From an uncultured Collinsella sp. (GTDB lineage Bacteria > Actinomycetota > Coriobacteriia > Coriobacteriales > Coriobacteriaceae), in NCBI GenBank assembly GCA_902479205.1, contig CABSNX010000025.1:1-14562 (forward strand): DNA of 14,562 nucleotides, given 5' to 3'. The position numbers were made by a program, and so were the translations under genes. The notes under the pieces were generated by a model. It was not told the DNA's origin, did no database searches, and worked only from the letters and a program-made list of their open reading frames with translations. Of this stretch, positions 6,837 through 13,259 are shown piece after piece. Within the stretch, counting starts at the first letter, position 1. Every line of letters begins with the position of its first letter.

Positions 6837-7727
6837 ATGACAAACCACCACGCTGAAGACGGCGATAAGAAAAGCATTCTGGATGCCCGAATTGAGCGAG
6901 CATATGCAAACGAATATGACGCCGCCTTTGCCGCCGCGACCATCAAGAACTACGCGTCGCTACCGCTCGCGACGATCTTGGCCGACCACCCTCAACTGCT
7001 GAAGCGCTGCACAAAGATCATGGGCGACCCCGACATTCGCAAGCTGACAGACCCCTATGCCCCAAAACGCGACAACGATTCGTACGTTCTTACCGTAGGC
7101 TGCCTAGCCCATATGCTTACGGCGCTCGACACGAAACTCAAGCTCGAATGGGAACCCGACGAGCGTCATGAACTCGAAAGCAAGCGGAACACCCTGCGCA
7201 CCGCACTGTTCCTTCCGTTGGACGGCCTCAAGCGCTGCAACGTCGAGCTCAATACACAGGCGCGGCAAAAGCCCGGGACCACGGGGCAGAAAACTCCAAG
7301 ACCCCATGCGGCCATCGTCGACCGCAACCGATATAACCGCATGACCGCGCACTTTTCCGCCGAGGGAGCAGCCATAAGGACGCTGGTCGACCTGCTGTGC
7401 CTCCTGAGCATCAACGAGCTATTTGAGGGCTATCTCGCCCTTGTTCCCGCGACGGCACCCAAGTCGGTAGCAAAGATCATCGAGACCTGCAGACGCCAGT
7501 TTGAGCGCCATCGCAATGGCAGCGAGATGAACGCCAGCATCGCGCAGTACTACGCGGCTCATTACAAAAATGACGGATGTGCCCCTGTCGAGCATCAGCT
7601 GCGGCTCGCCTACACCACGCCCACCGCAACGCTCCATCGCTTTGGAGCCCTTGACGCTTGCGAGCCGCACGAACAGGCAGCCTGCCCCACAACCGAGCTC
7701 GATCTCAGGCTCGGACGAACCCTGTAG
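6837..7727 (+). CDS. Protein of unknown function, first gene of the element operon
   Basis: 296 residues, not recognised as any family. The ATG at 6837 has GGAG five bases upstream. The open frame extends 52 codons earlier, but that part would translate the repeat-rich leader. The protein looks soluble and mostly helical, with no signal peptide or membrane segment. It has a charged N-terminal helix (KKSILDARIERAYANEYDAA), a hydrophobic central stretch (AAIRTLVDLLCLLSINELF, about 180-200) and scattered cysteines without a clear metal-binding pattern. A Pro/Gly/Thr-rich loop (about 144-156) separates two helical halves. It is 63 bases upstream of the ClpP-like gene, on the same strand, and appears to belong to the same operon. 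Possible roles are adaptor, DNA-binding or regulatory partner of the peptidase and ATPase; none is supported directly. Confidence 0.75.
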   Translation: MTNHHAEDGDKKSILDARIERAYANEYDAAFAAATIKNYASLPLATILADHPQLLKRCTKIMGDPDIRKLTDPYAPKRDNDSYVLTVGCLAHMLTALDTKLKLEWEPDERHELESKRNTLRTALFLPLDGLKRCNVELNTQARQKPGTTGQKTPRPHAAIVDRNRYNRMTAHFSAEGAAIRTLVDLLCLLSINELFEGYLALVPATAPKSVAKIIETCRRQFERHRNGSEMNASIAQYYAAHYKNDGCAPVEHQLRLAYTTPTATLHRFGALDACEPHEQAACPTTELDLRLGRTL

Positions 7728-7790
7728 CCCGCCAGCCCCTCCACGGGCAACAATCCTATTCCACAACACAACCAACAGAAAGGAGTCCTC

Positions 7791-8408
7791 ATGGACAACA
7801 ATCATTCCCCCATCATCAGCCCCCTCACCATGCGTGAATCCGCCCGAGGTATCACGCTCACCAGCATTTACGATGAGATGCTCGCCCGTCGCGAGCTCTC
7901 CGTCATGGGAAACATCGAAACCCCGATGGCCCACGACCTATGTCAGCAGATCCGCCTGCTCGATGCCACCGACCCCAGCCGCCCCATCACCATATTTGTC
8001 GCCAGCGCCGGCGGAAGCGTGCGATCGGGTCTTGCGATCTATGACGCCATGCGCCTCGCATCGTGCCCCATCCGCACCGTCTGCCTGGAATTCGCCGCGT
8101 CCATGGGCGCCGTGATCTTTATGGGCGGCGACGATCGCCGTATGGCGCCCCATGCAGAGCTCATGATTCACGACCCGCTGATCCCCCAGGGGGCAGGCGG
8201 CTCGGCACTTGCGCTGCAGGAAACCAGCCGGCGTCTCATGCAGACCCGCAAGACCCTCACGCAAATCCTCTCGGACCGCAGCGGCCTCACGCCCAAGCGC
8301 ATCCAGTCCCTCACTGCAAAAGACACCTACCTTTCGGCCGAGCGCGCCGTCGAGCTCGGCTTTGCCCACGAAATCCTCTCGACCACCAAGGAGGTCGCCC
8401 ATGTCTAA
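7791..8408 (+). CDS. ClpP-like serine peptidase (S14 family), element-borne
   Basis: 205 residues, a full-length ClpP fold. The oxyanion/handle region is SAGGSVRSGLAIYDAM (74-76 GGS), where housekeeping ClpP has SPGGSV. The nucleophile is Ser104 in FAASMGA, the histidine is His127 in LMIHDPL, and the acid is Asp178 in AKDTYLSAERAVELGFAHEI, so the Ser-His-Asp triad is complete. The N-terminal part diverges from chromosomal ClpP and lacks the usual PxVIExT processing region. The ATG at 7791 has AAAGGAG five bases upstream. The gene's end overlaps the start of the VirD4-like ATPase by 8 bases, implying coordinated, near-stoichiometric synthesis. ClpP peptidases form tetradecamers fed by AAA+ unfoldases, and no Clp ATPase is encoded here. 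Whether the neighbouring hexameric-type ATPase serves that purpose is speculation. Phage or element head-protease-like S14 relatives are an alternative reading. Confidence 0.92.
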   Translation: MDNNHSPIISPLTMRESARGITLTSIYDEMLARRELSVMGNIETPMAHDLCQQIRLLDATDPSRPITIFVASAGGSVRSGLAIYDAMRLASCPIRTVCLEFAASMGAVIFMGGDDRRMAPHAELMIHDPLIPQGAGGSALALQETSRRLMQTRKTLTQILSDRSGLTPKRIQSLTAKDTYLSAERAVELGFAHEILSTTKEVAHV

Positions 8409-9705
8409 CCTCGCCAGCCGCCTCGCCGCATCTGAGTCCGCATCGTCCACCATCCTCGCCAAGGATCGAACGCTTTCCTGCGACACCCGCCAAACGGGAC
8501 TCAACAACAACGCACTTGTGATCGGCCCCTCGGGAGCCGGCAAGACCCGAAACGTCCTCAAGCCCAACCTGCTGCAAATGAACGCAAGCTACATCGTGCT
8601 CGACACCAAAGGCACGCTCTGTCGCGAAGTGGGACCCGTGCTGGCAGCCCACGGTTACCGCGTGCAATGTCTCAACTTCGCCGACCTCAACACCGTCCCG
8701 GCCCTTGCGCCCGGCATCGAGCGCTGCGGCTACAACCCCCTGAGGCACATTCGCCGCAAGGTGGACGGCAGGCCCAACCAGCAGGACATCCTCTCGGTAG
8801 CAAAGGCCATCTGCCCCATCGAGGACAACAACCAGCCTTTTTGGGATCATGCAGCGGCAAACCTGCTGTCGTGTCTTATCGCCTACGTCACCGAACAGCT
8901 ACCCGCCGACGAGCAGACGATCAGCTCGGTCATCAAGCTGATCGAGCACCTGCAGGACGGTGCCACGGGTCGATTGTTTGACGACCTGATCACGATCGAC
9001 CCCCAAAGCTATGCCCTCTCGCTATGGCGGCGCTACGCCATTACGCAAAATGCCGAGCGCATGCACGCGAGCATCGTCGGCATCCTTGCCGAAAAGGTCA
9101 TGTGTCTGGGATTCGACGGTGCGGCACAGCTCTATCGTGAGTGCCATCAGGTGGACTTCGCTTCCATGGGACACACCCCCTGCGCCCTGTTTGTAACCGC
9201 GAGCGATATTGACCGCAATCTCGATCCGCTGACCGGCCTCTTTATTTCGCAGGCGTTTATGGGCCTCATTCGTGAGGCCGATAGGCAGCCCGACGGCAGC
9301 CTGCCCATGCCCGTGCGCTTTATGCTCGATGACTTCGCAAATCTGCAGATCCCCCAGATCGACAACGTGCTCTCGATTATCCGAAGCCGCAACATCTGGG
9401 CAACGCTGCTGCTGCAGTCGACCAACCAGCTCGATGCGCTCTATGGCGAGGCACGCGCACGCTCCATCATGGGCAACTGCGACACGCATCTGGTGCTGGC
9501 GTTCCAGGATCCCGAGAGTGCCCGGGTGTTTTCCGACCGCGCCGACGCGCTGCCCAGCACACTCATGGCGACGCCGATTGATTGCTCGTGGCTCTTTGTA
9601 CGCGGTCGCACTCCCGAACAGGTCGAGCGCTTTAGGCTCGAAGACCATCCGCTCTACGGGGAGCTGCCCGAGGCGCAGCGAGGCCATGCGGAGGCCAAGA
9701 TCTAA
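8401..9705 (+). CDS. VirD4/TraG-like P-loop ATPase lacking a membrane anchor
   Basis: 434 residues. The ATG at 8401 has AAGGAGG seven bases upstream and overlaps the end of the ClpP-like gene. Walker A is GPSGAGKTR (42-50), followed by YIVLDTKG (64-71), the T4SS coupling-protein version of an early strand. Walker B is RFMLDDFANLQ (306-316), and LLLQSTNQLDALYG (336-349) and GNCDTHLVLAFQDPES (358-373) are typical TraG/VirD4 signatures. Canonical coupling proteins have about 550-700 residues, begin with two membrane helices, and usually read LDEF at Walker B. This protein starts almost directly at the nucleotide-binding domain, has no hydrophobic anchor, and has Asp where the catalytic Glu is usual. 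In conjugation such ATPases recruit and pump relaxase-DNA, but no relaxase or channel gene is visible here. A cytoplasmic motor or unfoldase role with the peptidase is an inference. Confidence 0.9.
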   Translation: MSNLASRLAASESASSTILAKDRTLSCDTRQTGLNNNALVIGPSGAGKTRNVLKPNLLQMNASYIVLDTKGTLCREVGPVLAAHGYRVQCLNFADLNTVPALAPGIERCGYNPLRHIRRKVDGRPNQQDILSVAKAICPIEDNNQPFWDHAAANLLSCLIAYVTEQLPADEQTISSVIKLIEHLQDGATGRLFDDLITIDPQSYALSLWRRYAITQNAERMHASIVGILAEKVMCLGFDGAAQLYRECHQVDFASMGHTPCALFVTASDIDRNLDPLTGLFISQAFMGLIREADRQPDGSLPMPVRFMLDDFANLQIPQIDNVLSIIRSRNIWATLLLQSTNQLDALYGEARARSIMGNCDTHLVLAFQDPESARVFSDRADALPSTLMATPIDCSWLFVRGRTPEQVERFRLEDHPLYGELPEAQRGHAEAKI

Positions 9706-9783
9706 GCGTAGGGTTCTCGCAGCGCGCGGCGCCCCGGCGATGTTCCACAAAGGCCGTGCGCCCCGGGACCACGGCAAAGCAAA

Positions 9784-9813
9784 GGGGCCCGCATCCGATA
9801 GGATACGGGCCCC
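9784..9813 (-). terminator. Terminator of pgi (element-side copy)
   Basis: A 13-bp stem with one mismatch (GGGGCCCGCATCC / GGATACGGGCCCC), followed on the minus strand by CTTTGCTTTG. It lies 33 bases after the pgi stop. It is nearly the same as the hairpin at 6283-6312. On the plus strand no T-run follows, so it would stop the VirD4-like transcript poorly. Confidence 0.8.
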
Positions 9814-9844
9814 TGACTATAAGGCACGATGCGTTAACAGCAGC

Positions 9845-9876
9845 GACTACTTACGGTGAGCGCGGTAGAACTCGAT
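9845..9876 (-). repeat. Proximal pgi 3'-end repeat (candidate attachment site)
   Basis: The partner of 6342-6373. It spans codons 556-564 and the stop of intact pgi; the only mismatch inside the 32 bases is 9853 (A) against 6350 (G), a silent third-position change in an Arg codon. Similarity between the copies continues weakly to a shared CAGCA before ending. Confidence 0.75.
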
Positions 9877-11541
9877 GAGCGCCTGAGTCGAAGCGTCCTG
9901 CTCGGCCTTGGCGGCGTCGTCGTGGAAGGCAGGGGTAATCTGCTTGGCAAGCTGCTTGCCCAGCTCGACGCCCCACTGGTCGTAGGAGTCGATGCCCCAG
10001 ACCGTGCCCTCGACAAATACGATGTGCTCGTACAGGGCGATGAGCTCGCCGAGCGCAAACGGAGTCAACGTGTCGCCGAAGATCGAGGTCGTCGGGCGAT
10101 TGCCCTCAAAGCAACGGGCCGGGACGATCTGCTCGGGCGTGCCCTCGGCACGAACCTCGTCGGCCGTCTTGCCAAAGGCGAGCGCCTTGGTCTGGGCCAG
10201 GAAGTTGCCCAGGAACAGCTCATGCACGTCCTGGCCGCTGTCGGTCGCAGGGTTGGCAGTGTTGGCGAAAGCGATAAAGTCGGCCGGGACCACCACAGTG
10301 CCCTGGTGCAGCAGCTGATAGAAGGCATGCTGGCCGTTGGTGCCGGGCTCGCCCCAGAAGATCTCACCGGTATCGGAGGTCACAGCGCTGCCGTCCCAGC
10401 GGACGTGCTTGCCGTTGGACTCCATGGTGAGCTGCTGCAGGTAGGCCGGGAAGCGGTGCAGATACTGGCAGTACGGAAGCACGGCGTGGCTCTTGGAACC
10501 GAAGAAGTTGACGTACCAGACATTGAGCAGGCCCATCAGCGCGACGGCGTTGTTCTCGAGCGGGGTGTTGCAGAAGTACTCGTCGATGGCGTGGAAGCCC
10601 TCGAGGAACTGCTGGAAGCGCTCGGGGCCGAGCACGACGATCAGCGACAGGCCCACGGCGGAGTCAACGGAATAGCGGCCGCCAACCCAGTTCCAGAAAC
10701 CGAAGGCGTTGGCGGGGTCGATACCGAAGGCCTCGACCTTCTCGAGTGCGGTGGAAACGGCGACGAAGTGCTTTGCCACGGCCTCGGCGTTCTGCTCATC
10801 GGAGCCGTCGATGGCGCCCTGAGCCTTGAGCTGCTCGAGCATCCAGGTCTTGACCTCGCGGGCGTTGGTGAGGGTCTCGAGCGTGGTGAAGGTCTTGGAG
10901 ACGATGATTACGAGCGTGGTCTCGGGATCCAGGCCCTTGAGCTTCTCGGCCTGGTCGTTGGGGTCGATGTTGGAAATGTAGCGGCAGTCGATACCGGCGT
11001 CGGCATAGGGACGCAGAGCCTCGTAGGCCATGACCGGGCCCAGGTCGGAGCCGCCGATGCCGATGGACACCAGATGCTCGATCTTCTTGCCGGTAACGCC
11101 CTTCCACTCACCGGAACGCACGCGCTCGGCGAAGGCATACATGCGGTCGAGGACCTCGTGCACGTCGGCGACGACGTCCTGGCCGTCGACGATGAGCTGG
11201 CCCTTCTCGCTTGCCGGGCGGCGCAGCGCGGTGTGCAGGACAGCGCGGTCCTCGGTAGTGTTGATGTGCTCGCCAGAGAACATGGCGTCGCGGCGCTCCT
11301 CGAGCTTCACCTCGCGGGCAAGATCGCACAGCAGCTTGACGGTCTCATCGGTCACCAGGTTCTTCGACAGATCGAAGTGCAGGTCACCGGCGTCAAAGCT
11401 CAGCTTGTTCACGCGGTCGGCGTCAGCAGCGAACCAGGCCTTGAGGTCGATACCTTCGGCCTCGAGCTTCTCCTGATGAGCCTCGAGCGCCTTCCAAGCG
11501 GCAGTCGACGTAGCATCGATAGGTGCGGCAACAGTTGCCAT
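9847..11541 (-). CDS. pgi: Glucose-6-phosphate isomerase
   Basis: 564-residue cytoplasmic enzyme interconverting glucose-6-phosphate and fructose-6-phosphate in glycolysis and gluconeogenesis. The start MATVAAPIDA (ATG at 11539-11541) has GAGGAGG five bases upstream; nine additional upstream codons lack this support. Family landmarks are complete: SIGIGGSDLGPVMAYEAL (from about 159), SNIDPND (190-196), the phosphate-binding SKTFTTLET (215-223), GFWNWVGGRYSVDSAVG (281-297), catalytic Glu374 in TMESNGK, His405 in NGQHAFYQLLHQGT, and Lys529 in DQWGVELGKQLA. Length is close to E. coli Pgi (549 aa). The gene is intact, but its last nine codons lie inside the direct repeat that borders the candidate mobile element, so its 3' end may have been donated by the element. 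It is divergent from the SOS polymerase operon. Confidence 0.97.
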   Translation of the reverse strand: MATVAAPIDATSTAAWKALEAHQEKLEAEGIDLKAWFAADADRVNKLSFDAGDLHFDLSKNLVTDETVKLLCDLAREVKLEERRDAMFSGEHINTTEDRAVLHTALRRPASEKGQLIVDGQDVVADVHEVLDRMYAFAERVRSGEWKGVTGKKIEHLVSIGIGGSDLGPVMAYEALRPYADAGIDCRYISNIDPNDQAEKLKGLDPETTLVIIVSKTFTTLETLTNAREVKTWMLEQLKAQGAIDGSDEQNAEAVAKHFVAVSTALEKVEAFGIDPANAFGFWNWVGGRYSVDSAVGLSLIVVLGPERFQQFLEGFHAIDEYFCNTPLENNAVALMGLLNVWYVNFFGSKSHAVLPYCQYLHRFPAYLQQLTMESNGKHVRWDGSAVTSDTGEIFWGEPGTNGQHAFYQLLHQGTVVVPADFIAFANTANPATDSGQDVHELFLGNFLAQTKALAFGKTADEVRAEGTPEQIVPARCFEGNRPTTSIFGDTLTPFALGELIALYEHIVFVEGTVWGIDSYDQWGVELGKQLAKQITPAFHDDAAKAEQDASTQALIEFYRAHRK

Positions 11542-11560
11542 AGAGTCCTCCTCAGCATAC

Positions 11561-11606
11561 GGGCGCACGCCTCCATGCGCCCGGACATTCAGATGCCACT
11601 ATTCTA
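11561..11606 (-). promoter_or_regulatory. pgi promoter region and leader hairpin
   Basis: On the minus strand TAGAAT (11601-11606) is a good -10 candidate, but no convincing -35 box accompanies it. Downstream in the leader, GGGCGCA / TGCGCCC (11561-11567 and 11576-11582) forms a 7-bp hairpin whose loop carries a GGAGG. This sits ahead of the real ribosome binding site. Its function is unknown. Confidence 0.35.
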
Positions 11607-11681
11607 GCGCAGGTCAAGACTACAATCAGCGAGCGTTGCCAATCGGCCCCCAAACGGCAACCGATTAAAAAGGGACAGGTT

Positions 11682-11710
11682 TTGACGATGTCCGCACAAG
11701 CGGGTATTAT
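11682..11710 (+). promoter_or_regulatory. Promoter of the SOS polymerase operon
   Basis: TTGACG (11682-11687) and TATTAT (11705-11710) are separated by exactly 17 bases. The predicted transcript start (about 11717) falls inside the first LexA-type box, giving a leader of about 37 bases. Confidence 0.8.
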
Positions 11711-11725
11711 CGAACATGTATTCGA
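11710..11725. promoter_or_regulatory. LexA-type SOS box 1
   Basis: TCGAACATGTATTCGA fits the Gram-positive/actinobacterial TCGAAC-N4-GTTCGA palindrome with one mismatch. It abuts the -10 element and covers the expected transcription start, so LexA binding would block the promoter until DNA damage. Confidence 0.8.
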
Positions 11726-11727
11726 TA

Positions 11728-11741
11728 AGAACATGTGTTTG
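11728..11741. promoter_or_regulatory. LexA-type SOS box 2
   Basis: AGAACATGTGTTTG matches CGAAC-N4-GTTYG except at the first base. Its centre is 17 bases from that of box 1, and it ends just before the ribosome binding site. A tandem pair suggests tight or cooperative repression. Confidence 0.65.
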
Positions 11742-11753
11742 ATGGGAGGACGC

Positions 11754-13259
11754 GTGGGGCACGAGCGTCACACCTATGTCTGCATCGACCTTAAGACGTT
11801 CTACGCTAGCGTCGAGTGCGTTGACCGCGGGCTCAACCCGCTCACCACCAACCTGGTCGTTGCCGACGAATCGCGCGGGCGCACGACCATCTGTCTCGCC
11901 ATCACACAGGCCATGAAGGACCTGGGGATACACAATCGCTGCCGTCTGTTCGAAATTCCCGACGGCATCGACTACATCAAGGCCGTACCGCGCATGCAGC
12001 ATTACATGGAAGTGTCGGCGAAAATCTACGGCATCTATCTGGAATACGTGAGTCCGCAAGACATTCATGTCTATTCAATCGACGAATGCTTTATCGACGT
12101 GACGCCCTATCTAGACCTCTACCGCACCAATGCCAAAGGCTTTGCCTGCATGCTGCGCGACGAGGTCCTCGCGCGCACCGGCATCACGGCGACGGTCGGC
12201 ATCGGCCCCAACCTATTTCAGGCCAAGGTAGCGCTCGACATTACCGCCAAGCACGTACCCAGCCGCATCGGCATACTCGACGACGAAACCTTTCGCAAGG
12301 AGATCTGGCCCCATCGTCCCATCACCGATATCTGGGGCATCGGCCCCGGCGTGGCAGCCCGCCTCGAAAAGTACGGTGTCTACGATCTGATGGGTGTCGC
12401 CGCGCTCGACGAAAACCTGCTTTACGACGAGCTCGGCGTCAATGCCGAATATCTCATCGACCACGCCTTTGGACGCGAGCCGACAACTATCGCCGATATT
12501 CAGGCCTATCGCCCGCAGACAACCTCAACAACCACGGGACAAGTGCTATCGAAAGGCTATGCCTATGAGCAGGCCTACACCGTCTTGCGCGAGATGGTCG
12601 ACAACGCCGTGCTGGATTTGATCGACAAGCACGTGGTGTGCGACAGCATCTCGCTCTTTGTGGGTTATGCGAGCGAACGAGCCGACATACGCCGCCTCGA
12701 CGCCAGCGGCACAGCACAATATGTGGACGGATGCGGGCACCTGCGCTCGAGCACTTCGAGCATCGAGCCCACCGCAACCACCGGCCCCGAGCTCGCACCC
12801 CGTGCGCCCAAGCCCGTCCAGCGCGATGACGAACAGCGCCGCCTGGTGCGCGAGGCACAGGCAATCGATGGCATCTTTGTGGGAGAGCATGGCGGCAAAC
12901 CGCGCGGTGGCTATGCCGCTCTCTTCGCGCACTCTAACGCCTCGCGAAAGCTGCCCGAGCGAACCAATTCGTTTAAGAAGATCATGGGCTATTTCGATGA
13001 GCTCTGGGCGCAGACCGTCGATCCCAAACGACCGGTCAAGCGCATCAACCTGGGATTTGGCAACCTCATGCCCGAGGAATTTGCCACCATCGATCTGTTC
13101 AGCGATATCGAGGCAGATGAGCGCGAGCGCGACCTGGCGCGCGCCGTCCTGGCCGTGAAGGGCAAGTACGGCAAGAACGCGCTCGTCAAGGGATTAAGCT
13201 TTACCGCCGGCGCCACCGCACGCGAACGCAACGATCAGGTAGGAGGACATCGTGCCTAA
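11754..13259 (+). CDS. Y-family translesion DNA polymerase (UvrX/UmuC-like)
   Basis: 501 residues. The GTG at 11754 (VGHERHTYVCIDLKTFYASVE) is chosen because GGGAGG lies four bases upstream and everything before it is promoter and SOS boxes. Palm-domain metal ligands are Asp12 in CIDLKTFYASVE, and Asp110 and Glu111 in YSIDECFIDVT, with Tyr18 at the steric-gate position. A helix-hairpin-helix-type segment follows (ITDIWGIGPGVAARLEKYGV). After that come a low-complexity linker (about 340-365) and a little-finger region that ends in the characteristic ATARERNDQVGGHRA. The enzyme copies past DNA lesions with low fidelity. The linker is longer than in B. subtilis UvrX (about 416 aa), which explains the greater length. 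The stop overlaps the start of the YolD-like gene by 8 bases, the usual arrangement for UvrX-YolD operons. Control by LexA is strongly suggested by the two SOS boxes. Confidence 0.95.
   Translation: MGHERHTYVCIDLKTFYASVECVDRGLNPLTTNLVVADESRGRTTICLAITQAMKDLGIHNRCRLFEIPDGIDYIKAVPRMQHYMEVSAKIYGIYLEYVSPQDIHVYSIDECFIDVTPYLDLYRTNAKGFACMLRDEVLARTGITATVGIGPNLFQAKVALDITAKHVPSRIGILDDETFRKEIWPHRPITDIWGIGPGVAARLEKYGVYDLMGVAALDENLLYDELGVNAEYLIDHAFGREPTTIADIQAYRPQTTSTTTGQVLSKGYAYEQAYTVLREMVDNAVLDLIDKHVVCDSISLFVGYASERADIRRLDASGTAQYVDGCGHLRSSTSSIEPTATTGPELAPRAPKPVQRDDEQRRLVREAQAIDGIFVGEHGGKPRGGYAALFAHSNASRKLPERTNSFKKIMGYFDELWAQTVDPKRPVKRINLGFGNLMPEEFATIDLFSDIEADERERDLARAVLAVKGKYGKNALVKGLSFTAGATARERNDQVGGHRA

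Larger units (their letters stand above)
6342..9876. mobile_element. Candidate integrated element bounded by pgi 3'-end direct repeats
   Basis: Direct repeats of the pgi 3' end at both borders, each with a matching downstream hairpin, enclose about 3.5 kb that carries a three-gene plus-strand operon (unknown protein, ClpP-like peptidase, VirD4-like ATPase). Integration that duplicates and restores a gene 3' end is well known for tRNA genes and for protein genes such as guaA and rlmH. Use of pgi as a target is my inference. No integrase, relaxase or transposase can be seen inside, so the element is either mobilised in trans, decayed, or the result of a different recombination event between diverged pgi regions. 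Confidence 0.55.

Noticed and set aside
6549..6851. Minus-strand open frame of 100 codons in the element leader
   Set aside because: No ribosome binding site, no recognisable fold, overlaps the repeat-rich leader; more likely chance.
8401..9705. Evidence for a complete conjugation (type IV secretion) system
   Set aside because: Only the VirD4-like ATPase is present; no relaxase, VirB4 or channel component is encoded in the window.
9856..11607. 583-codon plus-strand open frame opposite pgi
   Set aside because: Composition dominated by Val, Gly, Leu, Glu and Asp, as expected for the complement of pgi codons; pgi itself has every catalytic residue.
11682..11753. Upstream start of the polymerase (24 extra codons)
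   Set aside because: That stretch holds the -35 and -10 boxes and both SOS boxes, so it cannot be translated from this promoter; the GTG at 11754 has its own ribosome binding site.
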